DNA of 41,748 nt from Planctomycetota bacterium (GTDB lineage Bacteria > Planctomycetota > PLA2 > JAEUHO01): NCBI GenBank assembly GCA_029259775.1, contig JAJDEN010000018.1, positions 1-41,748 on the forward strand, written 5' to 3'. The notes under the pieces are model-generated. The model did not search any database. It had not been told where the DNA came from and was given only the letters and a program-made list of their open reading frames with translations. Below, one piece after another: positions 24,730 to 33,176 of this stretch. Within the stretch, counting starts at the first letter, position 1; the number at the start of each line of letters is the position of its first letter. A program made the translations under genes and the position numbers.

Positions 24730-26031
24730 CTACGGGGCCTCGATCGCGTCGGTCCAGATCGTGACGCGATTGCCGCCGGAGCCCTTCGACACGTAGAGGG
24801 CTCGATCCGCGAGCTTGAGCAGTTCGTCGGTCGGCTTGCCATCGACCTCGGCCACGTCCTCGGATGTCGCCAAGCCAGCGCTCAGATGGATGGCCGCGTC
24901 GCGATCAGGTCCGTAGCCGCGCGCGGCGACCTGCTCCCGCAAGCGCTCGGCCACGGCCAACGCCGCCGTCGCATCGGTGTTGGGCAGTAGGATGCAGAAC
25001 TCATCCCCGCCGTACCGCGCGAGAACGTCGCCATCGCGCAAGCCCGGCTTGAGCATCCGCGCAACATCGATGAGGACCGCGTCGCCCGCCGCGTGCCCAT
25101 GCACGTCGTTGACGTCCTTGAACTGATCGAGGTCGATCATCACGACCGAGAGCACGTCGCCGTAGCGGATGGCGCGGGCCATCTCCCGGTCCAAGACTTC
25201 GTGGAAGTAGCCTCGGTTGTAAAGCCCGGTGAGGGCGTCGCGCGACGCCTGCTCGGCCAGCCGGCGGTTGGCCGCTCGCAGGGCGTCCTCCATGGCGACG
25301 CGGTCCGAGACATCGCGCAGGGTCAGCACCAGCCCGTCGACGCCGCCGTCTTTCCGTCGAATCGGGGAGAGCGTGACGATGCTCGCGATGCGCAGGTCGA
25401 ACTCGGTCCGCACCTCGATCTCGCCGGCCCACTCGCCACCGGCGTGCACGGCAGCGAAGAAGTCGGCGCGAATGCGCGGCTCGTCTTCGAGCGGAAACAG
25501 GTCCGCCAGGGTGCCGCGCGCCGCGTCCTCGACTTCGCGGCCCAGCATGCGCGCGCACGCCTCGTTGACGACCTCCACCGCGCCGCTGCGGTCGCAGATG
25601 ATGACGGCCGCGGCGGTCGAGGCAAGGGCGTCGGCCATCCGTGCGCCGCGGTCCCTCTGGGCGTCCCGCTCGGAGGCCGCCAGCAGGCGTGCCGAGAGGG
25701 TCTGGAGGTAGGCACCGTCGTCGTCCGTCCGCACGAAATCGACCGCGCCGAGGCGTGTCGCCTCCACCCAACTCGCCGCGGCTTCGTCCTGCCCCAACAC
25801 CACGACCGGTGCCGGTCGGCTCAGGCCGTCCGCGGCCTGGAGGAAGTCCAGCGCCGGCATGTCCGGCAGGTGCTCCTCGATGAGGACGAGATCCGGCGGT
25901 GCCGGACGGGCCAGAGCCGCGAGCGCCGCGCTGCCGGATCCGACCACTTCGGGCCGGTGGCCGGCCGCGGTCAGGGCCGCCGTGATGGCCCGCCAGCGTT
26001 CCGGATTGTGCTCGACGACGAGAATGTGCAC
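24730..26031 (-). CDS. Degenerate receiver-PAS-GGDEF diguanylate cyclase
   Basis: 433 residues. The N-terminal receiver-like domain (1-120) lacks the phospho-acceptor: the Asp position is Glu52 (DLVLIEEHLPD), the acidic pair is EH, and the usual KP motif is replaced (VDFVRTDDD). A PAS domain (about 131-240: AVIICDRSGAVEVVNEACARMLG) and a GGDEF domain (about 260-425) follow. The GGDEF domain has an intact active site (RYGGDEF, 338-344), metal site MIDLDQFKDVND, and an inhibitory I-site RDGD five residues before GGDEF, so it should make cyclic di-GMP and be product-inhibited. No membrane helix is present. The gene starts 36 bases after the FabL stop on the same strand. Confidence 0.92.
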   Translation of the reverse strand: MHILVVEHNPERWRAITAALTAAGHRPEVVGSGSAALAALARPAPPDLVLIEEHLPDMPALDFLQAADGLSRPAPVVVLGQDEAAASWVEATRLGAVDFVRTDDDGAYLQTLSARLLAASERDAQRDRGARMADALASTAAAVIICDRSGAVEVVNEACARMLGREVEDAARGTLADLFPLEDEPRIRADFFAAVHAGGEWAGEIEVRTEFDLRIASIVTLSPIRRKDGGVDGLVLTLRDVSDRVAMEDALRAANRRLAEQASRDALTGLYNRGYFHEVLDREMARAIRYGDVLSVVMIDLDQFKDVNDVHGHAAGDAVLIDVARMLKPGLRDGDVLARYGGDEFCILLPNTDATAALAVAERLREQVAARGYGPDRDAAIHLSAGLATSEDVAEVDGKPTDELLKLADRALYVSKGSGGNRVTIWTDAIEAP

Positions 26032-26067
26032 GCGGCTCCGCCCTGTCTCTCTAGGTCACGTCGTTTC

Positions 26068-26835
26068 CTACCCCGTGATCGAGTAGCCGCCGTCGACGAT
26101 GACCGTCTGACCGATCATCATGTCCGCCAGCGGGCTGGTCAGGAACAGTGCCGTATCGGCCACGTCGCCCGGTTCGGTCAAGCGGCCCGCGGGGGTCCTG
26201 CGTGCACTTTCGGTCAGAAGCTGGTTCCGATTGGAGAAGTGTTTCAGGGCGTCGGTGTCCACGACGCCCGCCGAGATCGCGTTGACCCTGATTCCGCGCG
26301 GTGCGAGCTCGACCGCGAGGTGGCGGATGAGGCTCTCGAGGGCAGCCTTGGACGCCCCTACGGCGGCGTAGTTGGGGATCGCCCGGACGGCGCCGAGGCT
26401 CGAGACGGCGATGATGTGGCCGCCTTGCTCCCCCATCAGCGCTGCCGCGTGCTGTGCCAGGGGGATGAGGGCGCCGGCGTTGATGTCCATCGTCCACTCC
26501 CAGTGCCGACGCGTGAGCTCCATGGCCGGCTTGATCACGCCGGAGGCCGCATTGCTCACGAGGATGTCCAGCCGGCCGAACTCGTCGCCGATGGCCTTGA
26601 ACATGTCCTCGAGGCGGTCGCTGCGAGCGACGTTGACCTTGTAGAGCAGGGCCTTGCGACCAAGCTTTTCGACCTCCGCGGCGGTTGCTGCCGCCGACTC
26701 GCGGCTGCGGAGGTAGTTGATGGCGATGTCACAGCCGGCCTCGGCGAGTCGGAGCGCGATGGCGCGGCCGATCCCTCGGCTGCCGCCGGTGATCAACGCC
26801 TTGCGTCCTGTTAGGTCGATGCCAATTCCTGCCAT
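26068..26835 (-). CDS. fabL: Enoyl-[acyl-carrier-protein] reductase, FabL type
   Basis: 255 residues from ATG 26835 (AGGCACC-type upstream, MAGIGIDLTGRKAL). It is a short-chain dehydrogenase with nucleotide motif TGGSRGIG and NAASGV. FabL-specific stretches are plain: NAASGVIKPAMELTRRHWEW, INAGALIPLAQ, SSLGAVRAIPNYAAVGASK and DTDALKHFSNR. Tyr156 and Lys163 are separated by six residues (YxxxxxxK), as in FabI and FabL, rather than three as in ordinary SDRs. FabL reduces enoyl-ACP in fatty acid elongation, usually with NADPH, and is known from Bacillus. The preference for FabL over other SDR members rests on these motifs. No other fab genes are close by. Confidence 0.87.
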   Translation of the reverse strand: MAGIGIDLTGRKALITGGSRGIGRAIALRLAEAGCDIAINYLRSRESAAATAAEVEKLGRKALLYKVNVARSDRLEDMFKAIGDEFGRLDILVSNAASGVIKPAMELTRRHWEWTMDINAGALIPLAQHAAALMGEQGGHIIAVSSLGAVRAIPNYAAVGASKAALESLIRHLAVELAPRGIRVNAISAGVVDTDALKHFSNRNQLLTESARRTPAGRLTEPGDVADTALFLTSPLADMMIGQTVIVDGGYSITG

Positions 26836-26933
26836 GGTGCCTCCCGTGGGAACGGTACCTTGGATCCTGTGAGCGCGACCACACGGGGCCCCACCGTCTG
26901 CGGGTGGCCGCTGCAGGGAGGATCGGAGGATCC

Positions 26934-27287
26934 ATGTCATTGCCTGCTCCCATCCTGACGTCGACGCGCCTGCTGGTCGCCTGCCTGCTGGCTCTCAGCC
27001 TGGGCGCGTGCCAGGCCGACGAAGCCACGTCGCGCTCCACGAACGGTGGCCCTGCGCGCGTCGCCGGCGAGACGACCGACCCGGGCAGCCGCTACCTGGA
27101 TGCCGGAGGCCCGCTCGGTGGCCTCACCGCCGAGACTCCGCCAGCCGCCGGCGACTTCGTCGGCGAGCCGTCCCTGGGCACGGGTGATCCGGCTCGCCGG
27201 GTCGCGCCGACGCGGCGCGGCCCGGATCTGCCGGAACCGGCGCGCTACGCCTCGCCGCCGCGCCCGCCGCCGCCGCCGCTTCGGTAG
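26934..27287 (+). CDS. Small lipoprotein with a proline-rich tail
   Basis: 117 residues from ATG 26934, with GGAGGA 3 bases upstream. The signal LLVACLLALSLGAC has lipobox LGAC. The mature part has no visible fold: Gly/Ser/Thr-rich (DEATSRSTNGGPARVAGETT), then Asp/Gly-rich, ending in a proline run (PPRPPPPPLR). The low complexity suggests a spacer or disordered lipoprotein. It diverges from fabL, 98 bases between the starts. No family is recognised. Confidence 0.7.
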   Translation: MSLPAPILTSTRLLVACLLALSLGACQADEATSRSTNGGPARVAGETTDPGSRYLDAGGPLGGLTAETPPAAGDFVGEPSLGTGDPARRVAPTRRGPDLPEPARYASPPRPPPPPLR

Positions 27288-27395
27288 CGCTCGCGTCACA
27301 GCGCCGTAAAGCATCGCCTCGGGCAGGGCCGTAATGCGGCACATGCGGCACCGGAGGCTGCGTCCGCGCGGACCGCGCACGGCTAGACTGGGCGG

Positions 27396-28106
27396 ATGCT
27401 CCGCACCCTTGCCGCCCTCGCTGCCGCCGCCGTCCTCGCAGCATGTGGCAACGACACCCCGCTCATCGAAGTGAGCCCGTCGACGTACGACTTCGGGGCG
27501 GTCCTCCAAGGTGAGATGCCCGAGGTCGTGTTCACCCTGACCAATCACAGCGACCGGACCGTCGGCTTCAAGGCGACGCCCAACTGCTCCTGCTTCGCGA
27601 CGGCCCAAGGCCTACGCCCTCTCGAGCCTGGCCAATCCCAGACCTTCCAGGTGCTCTTCGACACGACCGCCAAGCCGCCGGGTCCCGTGAAGGGCAAGTG
27701 GATCACGATCCACACCGACAGCCCGGATGTACCGGGCATGGTGCTCCCGCTGGAAGGCGAGATCTTCCGCGCCTACGACATCGCGCCCACGTCCTTCAAC
27801 ATGGGGCGGATCGATGGCAGGCCGGCGAACTTCGACGCGCGCGTCATCCGCATCAGGCCCCAGAGCGGATACCAGGTCCGGCTGCAGCGGGCGGTCGCCA
27901 ATCCGCCGCTCTTCAAGATGGTGGAGACGCCTCACGACGGGGGCGGATTCGACGTCAACGTGTCCATTCCGCGCGACATGAAGCGCCCGCGCGGGCACTT
28001 CCGGGCCGTCGTCCGGCTCGAGCTCGACCTCACGACGCCCGATGGCAAGCCGCTGAAGCTGTCCGACAAGGTCACGCTGCAAGGCCTCTGGGCCAAGACG
28101 GACTAG
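27396..28106 (+). CDS. DUF1573-type lipoprotein
   Basis: 236 residues. The signal ends in lipobox LAAC (Cys17). The mature N-terminal part is an immunoglobulin-like domain with the DUF1573 pattern: YDFGAVLQGEMPEVVFTLTNHSDRTVGFKATPNCSCFATA. The NCSC pair (Cys64, Cys66) is a conserved family feature. LEPGQSQTFQVLFDTTAKPPGPVKGKWITIHTDSP completes the domain. A second beta-rich part follows (APTSFNMGRIDGR; VRLQRAVANPPLFKM; HFRAVVRLELDL). Such proteins are abundant in planctomycetes and Bacteroidetes; their role is not known. The 108 bases upstream hold no recognisable site. Confidence 0.88.
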   Translation: MLRTLAALAAAAVLAACGNDTPLIEVSPSTYDFGAVLQGEMPEVVFTLTNHSDRTVGFKATPNCSCFATAQGLRPLEPGQSQTFQVLFDTTAKPPGPVKGKWITIHTDSPDVPGMVLPLEGEIFRAYDIAPTSFNMGRIDGRPANFDARVIRIRPQSGYQVRLQRAVANPPLFKMVETPHDGGGFDVNVSIPRDMKRPRGHFRAVVRLELDLTTPDGKPLKLSDKVTLQGLWAKTD

Positions 28107-28266
28107 ACCCGGGGTCGCAGAAACCCACGTCCGTGCCACAGCCATGACGATTTTCGCCATACTGGACTGAACGGGCACGGCTCCTGTGCGTCTGTAGGGA
28201 TGTTGACGTTTGCACAAGGGGCCGGGGGGCGGCCCTAGGTGGGCCCGCGGGGGCCGTGGAGGGTGC

Positions 28267-31125
28267 ATGAACCGCTCAGGCAGCTTTCTCATGCTGTTGC
28301 TGGCCGGGCTCGCGGTCTTTGCCGTGGTCTACCTGCTCTTCGGCGACTCGATGGGCGAGGGCCTGGGCGGCTCGGCCTACGGTGGTGGCGGCGCGGGCGA
28401 TGGCGCCGACCTGCTGGGCGCCTCCTCGGCGAGCCTCGAGACCAAGGGCAAGCGGCCGCCGACGGCAGCCGAGATCGCAGCGAAGAAGGCCGCGGAAGAA
28501 GCCGCCCGCACGGTAGTGGTCAAGAAGGAGGACGGCGTCTTCGGCACGGTCACGGACGCTCGCGGCCGCCCGATCAAGAACGCGGTCATCAAGATGCTGG
28601 CGGACCCGCCGGAGACGCGCCACAAGCAGGGCGTGCCCGACGGCGAGCCGCTCGCGACCGCCGTCTCGGACGAGGAGGGTGCGTTCATCGTCGGACCGTC
28701 CCCGCCCGACCAGCACGCCAAGCTGCGCGCGGAAGCTGCCGGCTACGCCGCCAGCGTGCAGCGCGTCCGCCGCAAGGGTGTGCGCGTGGACTTCATCCTC
28801 GACCGCGGCGGCTCGCTCGAGCTGCGCGTGCTCGACATGAAGGGCAAGGTCGTCGAGGGCGTCACGGTCCTGCACCAGGCCGGAACCGTGATCACGAGCG
28901 GCCTGACCGACGGCAGCGGCGACGTGCGCTTCGCCTCGCTGCCGACCGGGACTGGCAGCCTGATCGCGACGAAGCCCGGCTTCGGAGCCGTGCGCGACCA
29001 CAACGTGGCCGTGGCTCCCGGTGAGACCGAGAAGCGGACACTCGTCCTGCCTCACGGTCTCGAGGTCCAAGGGCAGGTTGTCGACGGCGAGACGGAGCGG
29101 CCGATCGCCGGCGCTTTGGTCACGGCGCGGTATCCGAACCTGCCCACCCTGGAGGCGGAAGCGGGCGGTGGCGTCACGACCGACGAAGAGGGCAAGTTCA
29201 AGATCACCGGCTTCGTCAGCGGCCAGGAGCAGATGATCCTGCGCGTGGCGAAGAAGGAGTTCGCTGAGGCGCGCATGTGGCGCAACGCCCAGACCAAGGG
29301 CGACGTGACCGTGAAGCTCTTCAAGGCCGGCGAGGCCCTCGAGGGCCGCGTCGTCGATGCCGAGGGGCAGCCGACCGGCGGCGTCAAGCTCACCTACGCA
29401 TCGATGCAGAACGAAGACAAGGCGGACGTGCCCGAGGCGACCAGCGACAACGACGGCAACTTCGTCCTCCCGCTACCTGCCTGGGGTGCTCCCGGCTCCG
29501 GCTTCACCGTCATCGCCCTCTCAGACAGTTCGGGCGTCGGCACGAGCCAGGCGTCGGTCCCGCGCAAGGGGCAGCCGCGCGCCAAGCAGCTCGAGATCAA
29601 GCTCGGCGGGGTCGGCTCCGTCGCCGGCACCGTCAAGGACACGGGCGGCCAGCCGGTGCAGGGTGCCATCGTCAGCCTCGCGCCGGACTGGAACGCCGCC
29701 CGCAAGAACTCGCGCGGCGGCCAGGTTCCGTGGCAGGTCCTCAACCTGATCAACGCCGGGCAGCACCACAATCTGTCAGCGGTCACGGGCATCGACGGCA
29801 CCTACGAGATCGTGGGCGTCCCCGCGCTCTCCTACCAGGTGACCGCCGCGCACGGCCTCGATCAGTTCACGCTCCCGGACGCCGTCACCGTGACATCCGG
29901 CGACAAGGCCAACGCGGACATCTCGCTTGGAGAGGGCGGCACGATCGAAGGTTGGATCCTCGACTCGGACGAGAAGCCCATTGCGGGCGCCTATGTGTAC
30001 GCAAGTCCCGTGAACAGCCGGGGCTGGAACTGGTGGCGTCGGCAGCCGACCGCGCGGTCGCAGAGCGACGGCAAGTTCATCCTCCGCGGCGTCACGGATG
30101 AGCCCTACAACCTGACCGCCTACGCCTCGGGCTACGGCAATGCGCAGCAGAAGAACGCGCGCATGGGCGACACGGAGATCCAGCTGCGGCTCAAGGCCAA
30201 GGGCTGGATCGAAGGGGTCGTCAACACCGAGGGCCGGCCCTACGCGGGCATGTTCACCGTGATCGTGCGCCCGGTGCAGGTGAACAACAACAACATGAAC
30301 CGCTGGGGCGGCTGGTACCCGGGCCAGCAGCAGCGGACGTTCAATACGAGCGACGGCAAGTTCAAGGTCAAGGGCCTGAACGCGGGCGACTACACCGTCC
30401 AGGCGAGCACGAACGATGGTCTTCTCGCGATCCAGCAAGACGTCGTCAGCGTCATGGACGGTCGCGCGTCCCGCGAGGCCTCCCTCGAGCTGCGCACGGG
30501 TGCCGTGCTGAGCGGGACGGTCCGCGACGACGAGACGGGTCGCGGCGTGAGTGGCGTCTGGGTCTATGCGAACGGCAAGTCCGAGAACGGCCGCGTGGCC
30601 CCCGGCGGCTACAGCCAGACCGACAGCAAGGGCCGCTATGAGATCAAGGGTCTCGGCAGCGGCGCCTACACGCTCACCGCCTACGTGAACGGCACGTCCG
30701 TGACGGAGAAGACAGACCTTCAGTTCGGCGACAAGCGCACGCTCGACGTGGTCAAGCGGCCGCCCGGCCAGGTGCTCATCACGGTGGTCGATCAGGACGG
30801 CAACCCCGTCGTTGGAGCCCGCCCCAACCTGCAGTCCACGACAGGCAACTGGGTCGGGATCAACATCTCCGCCCTGCGCAAGGACGGCATCATCGGCGAC
30901 ACCTACGATTGGCAAGCGCTCTACAACACGGGCGAAGACGGCACGCTCACGCGCTATCACGTGCCCCCCGGCATCCTCACCGTGTGGGCGTGGAAGAGCG
31001 GCTACTCCATGACGGGGCAGCGCCCGCAGATCGAGGTCGCCACGGGCCAGACGACGCACATCACGATCAAGATGAAGAAGGCCGGCGCGCGTCCGCCCTC
31101 GCCTTCGCCGCCCGGTCGTCGATAA
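28267..31125 (+). CDS. Second giant carboxypeptidase-regulatory-like repeat protein
   Basis: 952 residues from ATG 28267; the frame is open to 28210 but GGAGGG at 28258-28263 supports the inner start. A signal anchor (FLMLLLAGLAVFAVVYLLFG) is followed by a Gly/Ala-rich linker and Lys/Ala-rich helix, then about nine CarboxypepD_reg-type beta-sandwich repeats, for example GVFGTVTDARGRPIKNAVI, LDMKGKVVEGVTVLHQAG, GWILDSDEKPIAGAYVYASP, SDGKFILRGVTDEPYNL and DSKGRYEIKGLGSGAYTL. A segment rich in Asn and Trp (VNNNNMNRWGGWYPGQQQ) is unusual. The architecture equals that of the 9053-12952 protein. No peptidase domain is present. The stop codon lies inside a perfect palindrome. Function unknown; a surface-exposed rod is likely. 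Confidence 0.88.
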   Translation: MNRSGSFLMLLLAGLAVFAVVYLLFGDSMGEGLGGSAYGGGGAGDGADLLGASSASLETKGKRPPTAAEIAAKKAAEEAARTVVVKKEDGVFGTVTDARGRPIKNAVIKMLADPPETRHKQGVPDGEPLATAVSDEEGAFIVGPSPPDQHAKLRAEAAGYAASVQRVRRKGVRVDFILDRGGSLELRVLDMKGKVVEGVTVLHQAGTVITSGLTDGSGDVRFASLPTGTGSLIATKPGFGAVRDHNVAVAPGETEKRTLVLPHGLEVQGQVVDGETERPIAGALVTARYPNLPTLEAEAGGGVTTDEEGKFKITGFVSGQEQMILRVAKKEFAEARMWRNAQTKGDVTVKLFKAGEALEGRVVDAEGQPTGGVKLTYASMQNEDKADVPEATSDNDGNFVLPLPAWGAPGSGFTVIALSDSSGVGTSQASVPRKGQPRAKQLEIKLGGVGSVAGTVKDTGGQPVQGAIVSLAPDWNAARKNSRGGQVPWQVLNLINAGQHHNLSAVTGIDGTYEIVGVPALSYQVTAAHGLDQFTLPDAVTVTSGDKANADISLGEGGTIEGWILDSDEKPIAGAYVYASPVNSRGWNWWRRQPTARSQSDGKFILRGVTDEPYNLTAYASGYGNAQQKNARMGDTEIQLRLKAKGWIEGVVNTEGRPYAGMFTVIVRPVQVNNNNMNRWGGWYPGQQQRTFNTSDGKFKVKGLNAGDYTVQASTNDGLLAIQQDVVSVMDGRASREASLELRTGAVLSGTVRDDETGRGVSGVWVYANGKSENGRVAPGGYSQTDSKGRYEIKGLGSGAYTLTAYVNGTSVTEKTDLQFGDKRTLDVVKRPPGQVLITVVDQDGNPVVGARPNLQSTTGNWVGINISALRKDGIIGDTYDWQALYNTGEDGTLTRYHVPPGILTVWAWKSGYSMTGQRPQIEVATGQTTHITIKMKKAGARPPSPSPPGRR

Positions 31126-31138
31126 GCCAGGCTTATCG
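31120..31138. terminator. Palindrome overlapping the stop codon
   Basis: CGATAAGCC, A, GGCTTATCG is a perfect inverted repeat of 9 bases. It contains the TAA stop (31123-31125) of the giant repeat protein and lies 70 bases before the LysR start. It could be a terminator or a regulator site; TATCGTAG after it is not a T-run. Confidence 0.5.
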
Positions 31139-31207
31139 TAGACTCCCGAGGGTCTGAGGACCGCGCGCGCTCGCACGTGGACATCATGAGGATCGGGAGT
31201 CGCCACC

Positions 31208-32104
31208 GTGGAGATCCGCCAACTCCAGTCATTCCGCGCCGTCGTCCGCGAGGGGTCCTTCACGGCCGCCGCGAAGAAGATGCACATGACCCAGCCCGCG
31301 GTGAGCCTGCACATCAAGGCGCTCGAAGAAGAGCTGAAGGCACGCCTGCTCGACCGGGATGGGCGTGGCGTACGGATCACGCCCGCGGGCCAGGTGCTGC
31401 TCGAGTCCGCCGACGCCGCGCTCGCTAGCCTGCAGGAAGCGGCGCGGCGCATCGAGGAACTCCAGGCGCCCGAGCGCGGCACCGTGGTGCTGGCCTGTGG
31501 CGACACGGTCGCGCTGACCCTGCTGCCTCCTGTGCTGACGCGGTTCCGCAAGACGTACCCGCTCGCCGAGTTGAACGTCCGCAACCATGGCTCGAAAGCG
31601 ATCCTCGAGCTGATCGTGAACCGCGAAGCCGACATCGGCATCGTCACGCGTCCGCCGTGGATCGATCCGGCGCTCTGGTCGCGGACGCTGCTCGAGGATC
31701 AGCTCGTCCTGATCTTGCCGAAGAAGCATCCGCTCGCCGAGAAGAAGCGGCTCGGACTGCGCGACTTGCAGGGCGAAGCGGCCGTGATGCTCGCCAAGCC
31801 GACCGAGACGCGCGCCCTGATCGACCGCGGACTGCGCGACGTCGGCGTCGAGCTGACCTTGGTCATGGAGTCCGGCAACCTCGAGGTCGTGAAGACCTAC
31901 ACCGCGAGCGGGCTGGGGCTCTCGATCGTGCCGGAGATGGCGTTGACCCCCACGGATCGACGACGGCTCATCATCCGCCCGCTCCCCGGCTCCTTCCCCG
32001 CGCGCCGCATCGCCGTGGTCCGACGCAAGGACCGTACGCCAGGCCTGCTCACGACGGGGCTCCTCACGCTGATGGCCGAGCACTTCACCTCCCAGGCCGA
32101 CTGA
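31208..32104 (+). CDS. LysR-family transcriptional regulator
   Basis: 298 residues from GTG 31208. The N-terminal winged helix-turn-helix (MEIRQLQSFRAVVREGSFTAAAKKMHMTQPAVSLHIKALEEEL) is the standard LysR DNA-binding domain, followed by the linker helix and a periplasmic-binding-protein-like effector domain (VVLACGDTVALTLLPPVLTRFRKTYP; ADIGIVTRPP; LVLILPKKHPLAEKKRLGLRDLQ). ESGNLEVVKTYTASGLGLSIVPEMAL is a typical end of the effector pocket. The effector and target genes are not shown by the sequence. LysR regulators often act on a divergent gene, but its upstream neighbour is co-directional. No clear T-N11-A site was found. Confidence 0.92.
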   Translation: MEIRQLQSFRAVVREGSFTAAAKKMHMTQPAVSLHIKALEEELKARLLDRDGRGVRITPAGQVLLESADAALASLQEAARRIEELQAPERGTVVLACGDTVALTLLPPVLTRFRKTYPLAELNVRNHGSKAILELIVNREADIGIVTRPPWIDPALWSRTLLEDQLVLILPKKHPLAEKKRLGLRDLQGEAAVMLAKPTETRALIDRGLRDVGVELTLVMESGNLEVVKTYTASGLGLSIVPEMALTPTDRRRLIIRPLPGSFPARRIAVVRRKDRTPGLLTTGLLTLMAEHFTSQAD

Positions 32105-32234
32105 GCGCACGCGCGCAGACGGACCGAAACCCCGGCCCCGGTAGGGCGTCGTCAGGGATGGACCCGATATGCCCGGCACCGCGCTACCTGTATGCTGCGC
32201 CCCTTGTCAGGTGGCGTGACGCCCCGGAGGCACC

Positions 32235-32855
32235 GTGCCGGCAGATGACACGAACCAGGCCCTGCTCGACCCCGAGCTGCTGTTGGATCGCTACGGCGAG
32301 CGGATCTACCGCCTCGCCCGGCGCATGAGCAACAATGATGCCGACGCCGAAGACGTGATGCAGAACACGCTCATCAAGATCCTGCGCAAGGCGGATACGT
32401 ACCGCGGCGACTCCGATCCGATGGGGTGGATCTACCGCATCACGATGAACGAGGCCCGCGAGATTCATCGCAAGCGCAAGCGGCGTCCGGCCGTCAGCCT
32501 CGACGCGCTGCCCGTCGACTTCGACGACACGCAGCACCCGACGGGGATCTCGGACTTCTCGAAGCGCCCCGACAAGGTTGCGATGGCAGGCGAGATCGAG
32601 GAACGCATCCGCGCGGCGATCGCTGACCTGCCTGACGGCTACCGTGAGGCCGTCGTGCTCCACGACCTTGAAGGCGTGCCCTACGCCGAGGCGGCGAAGC
32701 TCATGGAACTGACCCTCGGCGGATTCAAGACGCGGCTGCACCGGGCGCGTCTGCACCTGCGTCAGGTCCTGGAGAGTTTCTGGTCGTCCCACGATGCCAA
32801 AGCCTCCGGAAGAGCCGCCGAAGGACGCGGGCCCGACGCGGGGGGGACCTCATGA
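32235..32855 (+). CDS. ECF-type RNA polymerase sigma factor
   Basis: 206 residues from GTG 32235, with GGAGG 3 bases upstream. Sigma region 2 (LLLDRYGERIYRLARRMSNNDADAEDVMQNTLIKILRKADTYRGDSDPMGWIYRITMNEAREIHRKRKRR) and region 4 (IRAAIADLPDGYREAVVLHDLEGVPYAEAAKLMELTLGGFKTRLHRARLHLRQ) are both complete. An extra linker of about 35 residues separates them. The C-terminal tail is disordered, and its end overlaps the anti-sigma gene by 4 bases (ATGA). ECF sigma factors with a downstream zinc-finger partner usually answer envelope or oxidative stress; which one cannot be seen here. Confidence 0.93.
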   Translation: MPADDTNQALLDPELLLDRYGERIYRLARRMSNNDADAEDVMQNTLIKILRKADTYRGDSDPMGWIYRITMNEAREIHRKRKRRPAVSLDALPVDFDDTQHPTGISDFSKRPDKVAMAGEIEERIRAAIADLPDGYREAVVLHDLEGVPYAEAAKLMELTLGGFKTRLHRARLHLRQVLESFWSSHDAKASGRAAEGRGPDAGGTS

Positions 32856-33139
32856 CCCTTTGCCGCGAAGTCGCAGAGAAGCTGCTGCTCTATCGGGATG
32901 GCACCCTGCCCGAAGAGGAGGAGCCGTTCATCCGCGAGCACCTCCAGTACTGCCCGCCGTGCCTCGACCTGCTCAGCAGCTACGAGGAGGTCTGCGAGGT
33001 CCTCAAGCGCCTCCAGCCCGTCAACATGCCCTGCGACCTCATCGCACGCATGAAGGAGCGCATGAGGCGCAAGCTCGCCGGCGAGACGCCGAGCGACGAT
33101 GACGGGTCCTGCGACGAGTCGCCGAGCAGCCCGGAATGA
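32852..33139 (+). CDS. Soluble zinc-finger anti-sigma factor
   Basis: 95 residues, overlapping the sigma gene by 4 bases. The zf-HC2 motif is visible: CREVAEKLLLYRDGTLPEEEEPFIREHLQYCPPCLDLL, with His and two Cys in HLQYCPPC and an upstream Cys as the fourth zinc ligand. It lacks the transmembrane helix of typical envelope-sensing anti-sigma factors, so it should be cytoplasmic. The C-terminal tail is acidic (DDDGSCDESPSSPE). It most likely sequesters the adjacent sigma factor and may sense redox through the zinc site. Confidence 0.88.
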   Translation: MTLCREVAEKLLLYRDGTLPEEEEPFIREHLQYCPPCLDLLSSYEEVCEVLKRLQPVNMPCDLIARMKERMRRKLAGETPSDDDGSCDESPSSPE

Positions 33140-33176
33140 GTTCTGCTCCCGCCCGCCTGGGCGGATCATGGGCGGC

